Notes under the pieces: generated by a model
What the model saw: only the letters and a program-made list of their open reading frames with translations
What the model was told of the DNA's origin: nothing
The model's database searches: none
Shown here: piece after piece, positions 1 to 10,823 of the stretch
Layout of the letters: every line of letters starts with the position of its first letter
Numbering within the stretch: the stretch's first letter is position 1
Assembly: GCA_017562135.1 (NCBI GenBank)
Contig: QEYB01000667.1
Location: 1 to 31,167, forward strand
DNA length: 31,167 nucleotides
Reading direction: 5' to 3'
From: Dipylidium caninum
Lineage: Eukaryota; Platyhelminthes; Cestoda; Cyclophyllidea; Dipylidiidae
Translations under genes and position numbers: made by a program

Positions 1-825
1 TTTTCCATAGTGATTTGCGACGTCACGGTCTGCTTATGAATATTTCTCCTCTTCCCTCCACAGCAAGTGTCCAAGTGCTTGGTAGGGAATACGTTAAAAT
101 GAAACCACCGCCCACTCACCAGACTCGTCTGCATTTCCCATTTACCACCACAATCTCAGTGTCAACCTAGAATCGTTTAAATGCATTGTTTTTTGCCACT
201 TGGCCTGCCTTACTCTTTCCCGAACTTTGGACTCTACTACATTCACGTCAACAAATAGGCGCAAAGACAATCTAAAATTCCGTGAACACTCATTCTCTGC
301 CTCAATCTCAACCTTAAAGTGCGCCCGCCCTCGGGCCATTCTTCTGACTGTATTCACCATATGGATTCATGATTTGCTACTCGGCAGCTGTTACAACTTT
401 TATATCGGCCCGTGACAAACAGGCATTTGTCTGCATGCCCATGGAGGCAGCCACTTGGAGAGAGGCGAACGAGGATTGGAGTGGCATGGTGTTTCGTAGA
501 AGAAAAGAGTGAGGAAGGAAGGATCTGAGCACCATCGCGTGTCGCATCCACGTAACAAATTTTTTTTAAAGTGTTCTTGAAAGATAGCGTTCCTAGATTG
601 GAACATAGGGAGGTGGTGCGAAAAAATGCGAGCAGGTGCTTCCGACCCTTTTGTAAAGCTGCTCTCTGTGCAAACCCGTCCTTGATTGGGACGAATTGTT
701 TAGATCCATTTGTATCGAAGCAAGATCAGCTGCCGTCAAACCATCGGGTGAATCTCGCAAAGGCGTGTGAGCTTAGTCAGCGAACGTTCGTGTCGAGTGT
801 AAGTAAGTCTGCAGTGCCATGAAGG
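1..825 (+). repeat. Dispersed repeat family A, left copy (inverted partner of 8360-9125)
   Basis: This stretch matches the reverse complement of 8360-9125 almost end to end, at roughly 75-80% identity by eye with small indels. Clear shared blocks are the segment around 20-45 (containing gacgtcacggtctgcttat), the block around 165-180 (cgattctaggttga on the other strand), the block at 470-500 (ggagtggcatggtgtttcgt), and the block at 605-645. The match starts at base 1, so the repeat may continue left of the window. An 83-codon frame at 571-822 lies inside but is not conserved as a frame in the partner, so I do not call a gene. I recognise no transposase. It may be a diverged mobile element or one arm of a larger inverted-repeat structure. 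Confidence 0.8.
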
Positions 826-3060
826 CCCGCAACAACACCTTTTCTCCCCTTCTCTCTTTTTTTCGACGTCTCCTCTAGCTTGGCCCTTTGCATCTCTGCT
901 ATTCTGTAATTCAACCTTTTAAACGCCTCTGCGACCCATCAATTTGTTATCGACCGTTAATAGTCATTTTCATGCGTAGTAATGCTAGCGTTCAACTATG
1001 AGACTTTTTCTGCGTGATGTACAGCTCATTAGCTTCTCTAACGATTCTATCACTCTGGAAAAGTAAGTGTAGAGAGTGGTAATGGATGATTGTATGATAT
1101 GAGGAGTCTGTGTTAGGCAGAATGTGCTCGCGTCGTGCTCGAATGTGATGTCAGGATGTGAACGATTGGCAGTAGTGGTGCGAAAGAATAGCTCTTGACG
1201 ACTGCACGATCGAAGCGAGCAAATGCCACTTCTCGCAGTTGAGGATCAAATTTCAATCAGTCGCCTCGTGTACTCTCAGTTTCTTTTTGGGCGTTGGTAG
1301 GCTCAGTATCAACTCATTTATACGTGCCGCCCATCATCCTTCTCGTATGGTCATTTATGCGAAATCACAGTCCACAAAGACTGTACATAAGCTTGCATAC
1401 ATTCATGAAGACGCTGATTTATGTTGGCTGTGTGATGTTGTGAGGAGCCGCAAATGCGCTACCTGTTGAACTAGTAAGTTCTTGACAGTAAGTATAAAGT
1501 GATATTATGAGGCGTTCCTTATGGAAAAGAGCGAGCTCTTAGAAGCCGAGGATAGCCCATGGGCGCGGGCTGACAGATCTAACGAGAACAGATCAAAAGT
1601 TTCCAACTTGCGTTTCCCCTAGAACCCGAATTTGTCCTGTGCCCGATACGAACTATTTTGCATTTATAAGCACGTTCCAAAATGTCTACGAATACCACCA
1701 GCAAAAGATCGTCGTATGATCGCTCAGCATGAATGACCTGGTAAGCATCTACTCGATACACAATGTTCAGCTTGTTAGCGTTCAGTACTTAGCGCTACGA
1801 TGGCGAAGATCCGCAAGCCTCACATTCTCTGCACTTCTATGTGGCACTCCCAGAGTTATGGAGTAACGACAGCCAGTGTTATACGATGAAGACTGCGCTT
1901 GCGCTTAGCCACCAGCGAAATTACATATATTCACTCTCAGCAAAATTTATTGTGAGTGTAAGACGTGGAAGGAAAGAGGTTGCAATAGATAGCAACTTTA
2001 TGACAGAGGAGAAACGCGTAAATGATGCCTTTCATTGCGGAGCAACGCTCGATTGGTCGGCAGTCTTGACCGGTTGGAGCTGACTTGGTGGCGATTTCGG
2101 TCGAGCACTGAGCTGTAGGAGATGCAAGTGAGTGACTTAGGTTGGTGCCGGTCGACTCGTGAAGGTGTGGAGCCAATTGCGTGAGACGCATACGCTATTA
2201 TCAGTCGTGTATGAGTCGCATGTGAAAGGCACACATGCACAGTGATTAGCGTGCATTTCGCGCAGAGACGTGGGTGACAACGAATAAACCGTGTGATTGT
2301 CTTTTGACTACCGGGCTCCGGTAATATTACTCGTGGACAAAATAAGGGCACAACAGTAGAGACGGCAAATGAGGGAAGGATTCGGAAGATACACTGCTGA
2401 TTTCATAGAGAGAGCACGCAATTGCCGTCAACTCATTTTTACCTTTTCTCCTTTCAGCACAACCAACTGACTGTTAACCTCCACACTGATGACATCGCAA
2501 TTGAGGATTGAGGAGTTTATTACACGGTTGTTTGGGACTGGGCAAAGTGGCTTTTATTTGAGGCGACATATTTGTTGATCAAATAGCAATCATATCCAGC
2601 GTAAGTAGCCATAACACTAGGTTTTTGATGAACAGGAACGAGTGTACATCGTCAATTTGCATTACCGACGTCTTAACATTGTTCATTTTCGCCTTATTGT
2701 GAACTCAGATTAAAAGTGGGTCTGCCTCACGAGAGGTGCCCCGCCAGATCTACTTACAGATACGTAGAGAGATCAACTCCACCTCATCGTTATCGAGGTG
2801 GATGTGGTTTGGCCCATACCATACCCGGACTGGAAATCAAAAGCGTGTGCTTTTGCCTGTCAGTGCAGAAATGGCAGTCAGTGTGAGCTGAACCACGCGA
2901 CCGACTTGATATGCACGCCGGGGTAAGGTAAATCACAGAAGACTGGTGACAAGTCGGATCGAAGCCGAGGTGTATGACCAATGCTAACGACTGCCGATGC
3001 TGACCTACATTAAGGAAGGTAAATAGACAGCACAAGAAGTTAAAACGCTCAATTGCTACG
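826..3060. other. No gene recognised
   Basis: Short frames occur on both strands (for example 1239-1469 and the minus frame 1998-2351), but none shows a recognisable domain, a signal peptide or convincing paired splice sites. Donor-like GTAAGT strings occur at 1063 and near 1490 and 2590 without a clear upstream coding exon. Confidence 0.5.
2778..2802. other. Perfect 8-bp stem hairpin
   Basis: The arms tccacctc (2778-2785) and gaggtgga (2795-2802) are exact reverse complements around a 9-base loop. No T-run follows it and no gene adjoins it, so a terminator role is not supported. It may be a chance palindrome. Confidence 0.4.
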
Positions 3061-3079
3061 ACTGATGGTGGGCCACGAG

Positions 3080-4749
3080 ATGGTAAACCTCTTCTTTGCT
3101 TACATCTGCTTACTCACAAGTAAGTGGTCCGCTCACTTGACACTTTCACAATGCCACACTTTTACGATCGCTACGCCAGTTGAGGAAACATCGCATTGCA
3201 GGCACGAATATATTTGCCTTCTTATGCTCTCTTTTAGACGCACAATTGCTGATAATTCAGAGTGAAAGAAGTGTGAAAAGCAGGATTGTGAGCGGCTATC
3301 TTCTGTTTGACTGGCCTATTATTAATCGTTTTATACCTCCTCAATATGGTGTGCTTGACCTTCATCAGAGACACTATTTTGGCTTCCTCAATTAGACTGC
3401 TTGGTGTATACAGAGTCTGGCAAACGTTTACTGCCTGGGAACAAGGGAGACCGATGTTCAACGAATATTTCAATTGTTCCTACATTCAGAGCACGTTCAT
3501 TGCACGCCACGCACACCCTCTTCCATTACCTACTATACAACAACACTAGCTATTAATTCGCCTCTCTACCTCAACAATATTCATGGTTTTTTCATTTCGC
3601 TGCTCTTGTAGTCTCTGATGATCAAGCAGAGGTGCAAATGGCCGGCGTTATACGTCAAGATATAGTGTGGATTGTTTTCGTCTCTACCGTATCTCCATTT
3701 ATTCCCCATCAGCATTTCATTTCTGGAATGTGGAAATTCTTGAAAGTTGGTGTGTCTACAGGGATGTAACCTCATACAACAAACGTTTGTTCTGTCGACA
3801 AGAACTAACCACCTTCGATCACTCGCTCCAAATGCTTCCTTTTATCCAAATGAGTCATTCTTCATTGGCGCAAAGAATAAGGAAACTGTGACAGTCACTT
3901 GCGGAGACATAAAGGGTGAGTGTGTGAGTCTACCGATGTATTCAACTTTATGGGAATAAACCCTAATAGATTTCTAACATCACCTATGATCTTCACAGCC
4001 CTGCTTCCACGCCTTTAATATAGTACTTTACTTTGCGTTTGCTAGATGGATACAGTGGTGGGCACCGAGTCATCAGTGGTTTTACAGAACTTGGCGCTAC
4101 AGTCCTGACAATTATATGCCAAAAACTATCAGAAATAGTCAATATCAGTAAGTTACACGGAATGCATCTTCGACCTTTGATTTCTCTTGCTGCCCTGTGA
4201 TTGACTGCTCTAAAATCGGTGTACCGGGCGCCCTTGTAGAAAACAGTACGGATGACATATTTGTGAACGTAACAATAGAAATGAGAAGTAAACATTCCTG
4301 TTGATGATACGTTTGGATGTTTGTATTGTGGATATGAAAGTCGTGGCGCGGTCTACAAAATAGATTGGGATAGATCAAACACAGTCGAATCGTTCAGCTC
4401 CTCCTCCCCATTTACAACCATTTATGAAGGTAAGTAGGTGAAATTTCTGCACATATTCAGCCTACCTCCTCAAACTAGAGCGAGTGCGATTGCTTCTCTC
4501 TTCTTACCTAGCTCAAACGACCTCAACTAGGGCGGTGTCTACAGCAGGTACTTTGAAATGTCGGCAAAGATTGGATGCAGGTGAGGTTTATTTCGGTGGA
4601 GGTTGTGGTGATGATAGCCCTCACAAAGTCTCACTAACGACATTCATACCGCCTTAGTAAAGTGACGCCTTAAATGGGGGTCAGCACCTCACGTCTTTAT
4701 AGGATGCACACGCCTCAGCATTTGCTACTTCCCCTCTTCAAATTATTAA
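3080..4749 (+). CDS. Candidate multi-exon secreted protein with micro-exons (model spans introns)
   Basis: Proposed exons are 3080-3119, 3612-3631, 3762-3915, 4385-4429, 4512-4580 and terminal 4703-4749 (TAA). The ATG at 3080 opens 13 hydrophobic codons (MVNLFFAYICLLT) ending in a perfect GTAAGT donor in phase 1, as a signal-peptide exon would. An in-frame ATG also sits at 3065. The phases chain 1, 0, 1, 1, 1 without a stop. The product would be about 120 residues: signal peptide, a small domain with three cysteines and N-glycosylation sites, then Ser/Thr-rich stretches. An AATAAA follows at 4967. The weak points are the poor donor after 3631 (gtgcaa) and the pyrimidine-poor acceptor before 4385. 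Signal-peptide exon plus small symmetric exons recalls the micro-exon genes described in flatworms; that comparison is inference, and I recognise no family. Confidence 0.3.
3762..3915 (+). CDS. Candidate internal exon, Cys-containing extracellular domain
   Basis: This is the main exon of the 3080-4749 model. It follows the acceptor tgtgtctacag and precedes the donor gg|gtgagt. Read from the first base it encodes about 51 residues beginning GCNLIQQTF and ending TVTVTCGDIK; the other two frames hit stops (TAA near 3779 in one, TGA at 3889-3891 in the other). It carries two N-glycosylation sequons close together (NAS and NES) and a beta-strand-like ETVTVTC segment. If the donor is not used, the frame runs on to a TAA at 3957-3959 that overlaps an AATAAA (3955-3960), which would make it a terminal exon. 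The fold is unassigned; Ig-like or complement-control-like modules are possible but not shown. Confidence 0.35.
3955..3960 (+). terminator. AATAAA poly(A) signal overlapping a stop codon
   Basis: The hexamer overlaps the TAA that closes the read-through frame from exon 3762-3915, so it could serve a shorter transcript that skips the donor at 3916. Confidence 0.25.
4385..4429 (+). CDS. Candidate 45-nt symmetric micro-exon, Ser-rich
   Basis: It lies between an AG at 4383-4384 and a consensus donor gaag|gtaagt. Its length is a multiple of three and it is phase 1 on both sides. It encodes ESFSSSSPFTTIYE plus split codons, which would be a likely O-glycosylated stretch. The upstream pyrimidine tract is poor, which lowers confidence. 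Confidence 0.3.
4512..4580 (+). CDS. Candidate 69-nt symmetric exon, Thr/Ser-rich
   Basis: It is preceded by a strong pyrimidine tract and acceptor (tgcttctctcttcttacctag) and followed by the donor gcag|gtgagg. It is phase 1 on both sides with no stop in that frame. It encodes QTTSTRAVSTAGTLKCRQRL followed by DA, with split codons at both ends. An earlier GT (4548, gcag|gtactt) would give a 36-nt exon, also phase 1. It joins in frame with either the preceding 45-nt exon or exon 3762-3915. Confidence 0.35.
4703..4749 (+). CDS. Candidate terminal exon
   Basis: It follows the acceptor ctcacgtctttatag. In phase 1 it encodes CTRLSICYFPSSNY and then TAA. AATAAA lies 218 bases downstream at 4967-4972. 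It competes with the better acceptor at 5054. Confidence 0.25.
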
Positions 4750-4966
4750 CAGCATTTCAAATTACCACTTGCAGTCTTCCCAACATTGGTAAAATGATGA
4801 TAAAGGCACTCTGCATCTAACCCATCCTCTTCAACTGCGAAATTCCACTTCTCGTTCTCTTAACTCCACCACCTGCCTTACGTCGCATTTTGCAAAAATG
4901 CGATTAAATGCTCCTATTACAATGAAACTCGGCCTTATTTGGGCACTGAAGTGTTCATGCAAGCGT

Positions 4967-4972
4967 AATAAA
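4967..4972 (+). terminator. AATAAA poly(A) signal
   Basis: Canonical hexamer downstream of the candidate terminal exon 4703-4749. Hexamers of this kind also occur by chance. Confidence 0.25.
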
Positions 4973-5054
4973 GCAAACTCGCCGAAAGCACATAAGCCTC
5001 CTGCTTCAACCCCTTCTACTGCTTGCTTCTGCCATCCCTCCCTCCTTTTACCAG

Positions 5055-5137
5055 CTCTACTGCCTATCGCTCCTTTGGCAGACATTGGAACCGGTGGATT
5101 AGGGCCACGAGTCGAGAATCTTCGATTGCGGGGATAA
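5055..5137 (+). CDS. Alternative terminal exon behind a long pyrimidine tract
   Basis: A pyrimidine-rich run from about 4997 to 5052 ends in accag, one of the best 3' splice sites in the window. In phase 1, the phase left by the upstream exons, the following 83 bases stay open (beginning ALLPIAPLADIGTGGLGPRV) and end in TAA at 5135-5137. It may be an alternative 3' end of the 3080-4749 model or a chance tract. Confidence 0.25.
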
Positions 5138-5139
5138 TG

Positions 5140-6820
5140 CATCTACTGAATATGCCACCGGTTTCTATACCGCAACGCAACGTGGCAAGGACACATGAGT
5201 GTACAATGTTGCCGTTTAAAACACTGGTTTTACTATGCGAACGACCTTGCATCTCTGCTTCTTTGAACGCGGTGTAGCCAACGCACGGACAATGCTATGC
5301 TTTATGTCAATGCGCTGTCCCTCTAACTTAACCCGCCTGACCTTGGTCTAACTTTACCATTAATATGTCATCTACGATTTAGGCATCCAGCGCAGAGATG
5401 ATCTGAGTAATCATACTTAACAGACGTTAAGCATGTTTGGACCCCCATGTGCCTCGCATTTCCTATGTACTTCTTCTTCTCTGCCCTCCGTAAATCAAAT
5501 GACTTCCGGTTGTGCCATAGGCGAATGTGGTAATTCGTCGCCCACATTGGCATTATTGTCTTTAGACCATTCTTCTTCTGTGCCACTGGTCTACTTGCCT
5601 ATTTGATTCCCTTCAGTTCCGCTCAGTCTAATTCTCGGTTGCCTGTTGACGTGTAAGCTGCCTTCTTCTCGCTTACCTGTGATGTAATGTCTGATGCAAA
5701 CAAATTTTTGCGCCGCTGGATGATTAAATGGGCGCTGACCTCTTTCAGGTTTCGTTGCGTTAAAGCTCAAACACGTAGAAATGACCAGGCTACTGTAAGG
5801 TGGAATCATATAAGCTTCCATTTCTGCTCACGGATTAATGAGCTACCAACGTGGCTAAATTAGCAAATAAGTACTACCAAGCCGTAAAGCGTGACTACGA
5901 CGAGTTTCAGTGAAATATCCTCTCGTCATCATGTGATGGGCAATTGTGAGCTAGAGAGAAAGAAGAATTTGATGGTGTCAAGATATTTAGTCTTCCAGGC
6001 AAGAGAGAGGGTGCTAAGGTGCTCGAAGTATAGCTGACATGGGTGAGACGCTTTGGCAAGGATTAGCGGATGCGGCAGATGCTTGGTTGAGGAGTGCGAG
6101 GGAAAACGGGTTTGTGGGTGTTAAGACGGTAATCCACTGAATTAAAGTCACAAAAAATAGTTCGCGATGACAGGTCAGTAGAGAGTTAATCTGATGTGAA
6201 ACCCAAAACTTCTACGAATCGCTTTAGTTGAAGACTTGTACTGGGGAAGTGAGATGATGGACACCACATTGACAGCCATTGCCATTGGGCGCAACTTTCA
6301 CCCAACATTGACGCATCAGTGCTCCCTTGTTCTCCTCTCTTAACTTGAAGACTGGCTTTCCAAGCACAATCAAACACTCCCTTCAGCTAGAATGCTTAGC
6401 CAAGTTTGTCAACTTGATATGCGGAAGGTTACGCAATGAAGGGTTGCAGAGAGACAGTCCAAGGACAGGAGTTGGTGTCAAACCGGCGAGACACCACACC
6501 AGAGGAACGATGACAGCAGACTGGCCAATGGACTCCGGGCTCATGCAAAACGGCGAGAGGGACGACCTCGCTATCTTGTGGCAAGACGAAATCGTGACGA
6601 TATGAAGGCTTGGCTGGCCACACACCGTGGAGAAAATTGAAAGGGACCATTGGAGCGAAGAGAGGTGGATTGCGCCTCTCGTGAAGACGGGACTTCGAGG
6701 ACTAGCAATTGAGCTTTCTCTCCTCAGAGGCTATGTCCACTTGCTAAGACTTTATTGCCTGTCTTATACGGTGGAGAATTCAATCGCACAGGATCCATGC
6801 GCGAGATCTGCGAAGTGGGA
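5140..6820. other. No gene recognised
   Basis: There are short frames on both strands, including 6327-6605 and 6627-6827, but they show no domain, signal peptide or paired splice sites that I can support. Confidence 0.5.
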
Positions 6821-7119
6821 ATTATAGGATGAAAGGAATGCGATAATCTGCGCAAGTTTGGAATGCTTGATATGGTTGACTGGCAGTGAAGCATCTTCTC
6901 GTCGCAGTCCTCTCATAATCAAACCAATAATCACTACCGCGAAACTTGCAGCGCTTTCATTGCGACGCATTTTACATCAAGTCTCCTACACACAAGAAGT
7001 CAGTCACGGTGTTCCTTCCCGGTTGAGTTACTCTATGAAGTCTAGCTGTCGCGACGTCTCTGTTCCAGAGGGGAATCGACAATGGCTGCTCCACACTGCC
7101 ATTCGGCTTCTTCCACTAA

Positions 7120-7430
7120 TTCCTCTTCAGCCAGCATTTCCATACCACTCAGCACCGAGTGCATTAAGAAAGGACGGAATGGCAAGTGCCACTTGCAAAG
7201 CCCATTTGGTTGGATCTAAGGGAAGCACCGTGGCAGCGCCTTAAATAGGCCTAACGGTCGGTTGCTTTCTTTCGATTACAGTGCGACTGTTCAGACGAGC
7301 AGGCACTTGAGAGTGTAAAGGGGGGACATTAGTCGTCAATTGCGAGTTGTCCAGTGGCCTACGAGCTTACTGGTCAACCATGACTGGGTGGCAGCTGATG
7401 CGTTTTGTTCAGGGCTGACGGCTTCTCTAG
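7120..7430 (+). repeat. Dispersed repeat family B, copy 1
   Basis: This aligns in direct orientation with 23333-23620 at roughly 65-70% identity by eye. Shared blocks are cagccagcatttccatacca, the gccttaaataggc block (7238-7250 versus 23443-23455), agtcgtcaa with cgagt..gtc following, and ctggtcaac..tgac followed by a tcagctgatg block. The similarity probably starts earlier (about 7040) but fades. I see no coding capacity shared by the two copies. Confidence 0.7.
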
Positions 7431-7439
7431 ACCATTTAC

Positions 7440-8350
7440 TTCCACCACATGCGTGGAACGAATGCAAACCTAGAAAGCTCTTACTGCATGAGTCGCGCAA
7501 GCTATGAGGGACGGAGATATGGTGAGGAAAAGTAGTCTGATACTGCACGTCATACTGAACACACAGACTTGCAACGTCACCCACGACGCCAGCTGGTTTG
7601 AGTGCGAACAGAGAGAAGAAGAGGAAGTGAGTGGAGAAAAGGTGATAACCTGAAGTGCGCGATATGCGGACATAAGTTTTGGAACGAAAAGGTGTCAAGG
7701 GGAAGGAGAAGGATACTGAGGTTTATCAGAAAGTTTTCCCTGTGTTTGAAAAAAAAACAAACTATATTTTTTCCTCGCCATGAATTATTTTAATTAAAAT
7801 TGAGCTTCCTTCAACCTAAGAGCAATTTGTACTCTCAATTTTTTGTGCATGATCCATCTGTTAACGCGAACAGTCGAACCAGTTCTTGTTAAATAACTTC
7901 TTCATTTCTGCACTCTTCTTCCCTTTAAAATTTTGTGAGAATATGTTCGATGTGGCAGGATCTTTTAACCTCGTTCTCTACTCTTTTGAAGAGTCCCCAA
8001 AGCAGCATGTGGCTCCTCATTATCCTCATGCAGTACGATGCCCTCCCCCTTGAACTTTGTCGATCTCTTTTTTGAACTGCTGTCACAAAATCATCGACAT
8101 TCTGACAATGCTTCTTCAACTGGGCCTTCTGGTTCGCTTTCAAAGGGTCATAATCCATTAATCCTCGAGTGTCCCACCATACACACCACAATATTTTTTT
8201 ATTCGGAGTTAAATTTGTTGTAAAGCTAAAAGGGCTACGTTATTCCAATCCACAGTGGGTTCCTTGACACAGAATTTTTTCAGCAGGCTGTCAACTTTCA
8301 TTCCATATCATCTTACGGTTGAAGGAGGGCTCGATTACGTTCTTCGCAAG
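7440..8350. other. No gene recognised
   Basis: A 63-codon frame at 7602-7793 contains one CxxC (CAICGHKFW) but no second zinc-ligand pair. The stretch around 7745-7800 is AT-rich (ttttaattaaaatt). Nothing else can be supported. Confidence 0.45.
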
Positions 8351-8359
8351 CAGTTTAGT

Positions 8360-9125
8360 CATGTGGCACCCCACCCATCTTTCGCACTAGTTCGCTGACT
8401 AAAGCTAAGCTTTCGACGATCACCGATGTTGACGGCAGCTGATCTTGCTTCGTACATGATCTAAACAAGATCGTCGCCAATCAAGGACGGTTGCACAGAA
8501 CGCAGCTTATCAAAAGGGTCGGAAGCACCTGCTTCGCATTTTTCGCACCACCTCCCCTATGTCCAATCAGGAACTATGCTTTCACGAAACACTTTTAAAA
8601 AATTGTTACGTGATGCGACAACCGATAGTCTTAGATTTCCTTCCTTCTCATCTTTCTCTACGAAACACCATGCCACTCCACTCCTCGCTTCGCCTCTCTC
8701 AAGTGGCTGCTCATGGGCACAGACAATGCTGTTTGTCACGCCCATATAAAAGTGTAAACACTGCGAGTAGCAAAACATATCCATATGGTCAACTAGAAGA
8801 AGGCCGACGGAGGGCGCCTAACAGTTAGATGAGCAGAGAATGAGTGTATCAACCGTGAATTTAGATTGTCTCTTGGCGCCTATTTGTTGCATGAATGTGT
8901 AGAGTCCAAAGTCGGGAAAGAGTAAGCAGGCCCAAGTGCAAAAAAAATCCATTTAAACGATTCTAGGTTGAACTGAGATGTGGTGGTAAATGGGAAAATG
9001 CAGACGAGTGCTGGTGGCGGTGTTTCATATTTTAACGTCTTCCACCTCCAAGCACTTGCTGCTGTGGAGGAGCAAGAGGAGAAATACTTCATAAGCAGAC
9101 CGTGACGTCGCAAATTCACATATGG
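8360..9125 (-). repeat. Dispersed repeat family A, right copy (inverted partner of 1-825)
   Basis: Its reverse complement matches 1-825 at roughly 75-80% identity by eye, including the 8590-8710 block (cacttttaaaaaattgttacgtgatgcgac and neighbours, read in pieces) and the 9085-9110 block (cgtgacgtcgcaaatt). The copy ends near 9125, where family E begins. The two arms could form a long stem if transcribed together. The minus frame 8557-8784 lies inside and is not conserved in the partner. Confidence 0.8.
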
Positions 9126-9440
9126 GAAAAGGGGCGGGAGAAGGAGGATAAAAAAGGTGGAATGGGAAATACTTCACGTCCTCTGAACATACTCTGCACA
9201 GCGATACTGACCCTTTGGCGGAAGCGACGCCGTCCAGCCGGCATCAACACGTCCAGACTCACATGGCCTTCGTCACTGTCATGAAGCCTATTTCCCCATT
9301 CAACTGAGGAGTCCTGCTCTACTCCACCTCCTGTTCCATAGGCTCAAACAACCGAAACACTTTTCTCCCCATCAGTCATCTACGCATTTTCTTCCTTAAC
9401 AGGCAAGCCACATAGAGCGACGATACACTTATTCTGAGCC
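9120..9440 (+). repeat. Dispersed repeat family E, copy 1
   Basis: It aligns directly with 15565-15860. The clearest part is 9330-9430 versus 15740-15850, where both read through a cctgttcc block, a gaaacactttc block, a tcatctac block and a gacgatacactt/aacgatagactt block. The purine-rich start (9121-9165) also resembles 15568-15610. No coding function is recognised. It abuts family A, so the junction near 9120-9125 could be an insertion boundary. Confidence 0.6.
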
Positions 9441-9884
9441 AGTAAGGCCGTCAAGGTGGGAGTTCTTCGGCCTGATCGGCGCCCCCTCTGCTAGTTAATT
9501 GTATGGAGGCAATTCCACATGGGCGGCCACTGCTGGGCAACGTTCACTCCTCCACTTCAGGCAAACCAGTCCACCTCACTTGTCCAAACATCTTTCCCCA
9601 TTGTGAACACTTCTCAGACGATTTGTTGGGCTTAAGTGTGACGCCTTCTGGATGCAATCACGTCTTGCCCTTACGCTTCAACTGAAAAATGCAGTCAAAG
9701 AGGTGGCGAATGCTGCCCATGCATATAGTTTGCCCTCTACCAACTCTGTCTCAGCAAATTAATTAAGCCTTCAGGACGAGACTGTCTTCTGCGAAAGGCG
9801 CATTGCGCGGATACCAGATGACTTTGCGATGACAAAATCACCACTCTAATCAGGTGTGCAGAAGAGGAGGTTCGCAACAGATTC

Positions 9885-10230
9885 TTCCATATGGCTCGCC
9901 TTCTTTCCCACACTTCGTCTCAGCAGTCTTAGTATTTAGTGCACCCTATCAACCGAAAGGTACATCCGACCGCGTCCAACCCTCTCTGTCCAAGGGAAGT
10001 TGAGTTAAAAGTCAAGAGGACAGCGAGTAAGTCAGAGCCTGGTCCATGGCCAACTGGCAAAACGGTCGATGAGGTTGGCGGTGGGGAGGCGAATTGGAGT
10101 GAAAGGAAACATTTAAGTGCATGAAGCGATTGTGCGTGTGCAAAATTCGTCGAGTGGCCACCTCCATGGAGTTTCCTGGAGCAGAAAGTTTGGCCGTTGT
10201 CGCGGTGATGAAAGGTTGAAGGGGTAGAGA
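9885..10230 (+). repeat. Dispersed repeat family C, copy 1
   Basis: It shares an atggctcgccttctttcccacacttcgtc-type block and an accgaaaggta block with 17985-18150, and its later half (a gaaaggaaacatttaagtg-like block, then gttgtcgcggtgatg) with 24310-24625. The longest stop-free frames in the window (minus strand 10012-10425 and 9929-10324) cross it. They overlap each other and are interrupted in the other copies, so they are not called as genes. Confidence 0.65.
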
Positions 10231-10574
10231 ATGCAGTTCGATGGAAAGTGTAAATTGTTGGTGTGGCGTCGGTGGGGGCACCATAGCGTTCTTCAAATAA
10301 ATCGACACATGTCGTCTCCCGCACATTGTCCCTCCCAGAATAGGAATTCTATTTCCATCTGGTCTGTTTCTCACAATGGAGCTTTTCTTCTGTAAAACCC
10401 ACTTCATCCTGTTCCCCATCTTCACTCAGTAGCTCCTTTCTGCGACGAGGATTTCTCTTGTCTCCTCATGCTGAAGTGGGAGTGTTCGGCAGTCAAATCA
10501 TTCGTGGCGATGTGCAGTAACCACCCAAATAATATAGCATACAGAAAAACGAGACTGGCAACTGTCTTTGTGGG

Positions 10575-10823
10575 ATGGGCATGAAAACACCTACGTCGGG
10601 CGCTCAGACCACCTCCAGCAAGCATGGGTCCTCAGGCTCGAGCGAGGCAATCGTGGATGATGGCGAGGCTATACCGAAGCAACAATCTGAAAGACATTCG
10701 ATTCCCACTTTGAGCTCACTGAGCTTTTCTAACGATAGTGCAAAAAACAAGGACATTTCTGCTCACACTTTCATGACTTTGTCCATTTTTCCACCAAGTG
10801 GACCATTTTGTCGATTTTCCTGA
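10575..10823 (+). CDS. Unassigned Ser-rich reading frame
   Basis: This 82-codon frame starts at ATG 10575, ends in TGA and is open upstream to about 10530. It begins MGMKTPTSGAQTTSSKHGS and is rich in Ser, Thr, Asp and Glu for about 55 residues, like an intrinsically disordered segment, then ends in a short hydrophobic tail. No domain, signal peptide or Kozak-quality context is evident. A possible acceptor (agcatacag) lies just upstream at about 10533-10541, so it could be a last exon. Its length is within what chance gives; the composition is the only argument for it. Confidence 0.2.
   Translation: MGMKTPTSGAQTTSSKHGSSGSSEAIVDDGEAIPKQQSERHSIPTLSSLSFSNDSAKNKDISAHTFMTLSIFPPSGPFCRFS

Noticed and set aside
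7602..7793. Zinc-finger-like CAICGHKFW
   Set aside because: Only one CxxC is present, with no second pair of ligands in frame.
10012..10425. Longest reading frame in the window (minus strand, 137 codons)
   Set aside because: It overlaps another frame of similar length (9929-10324), lies in repeat family C, is interrupted in the other copies and shows no domain.
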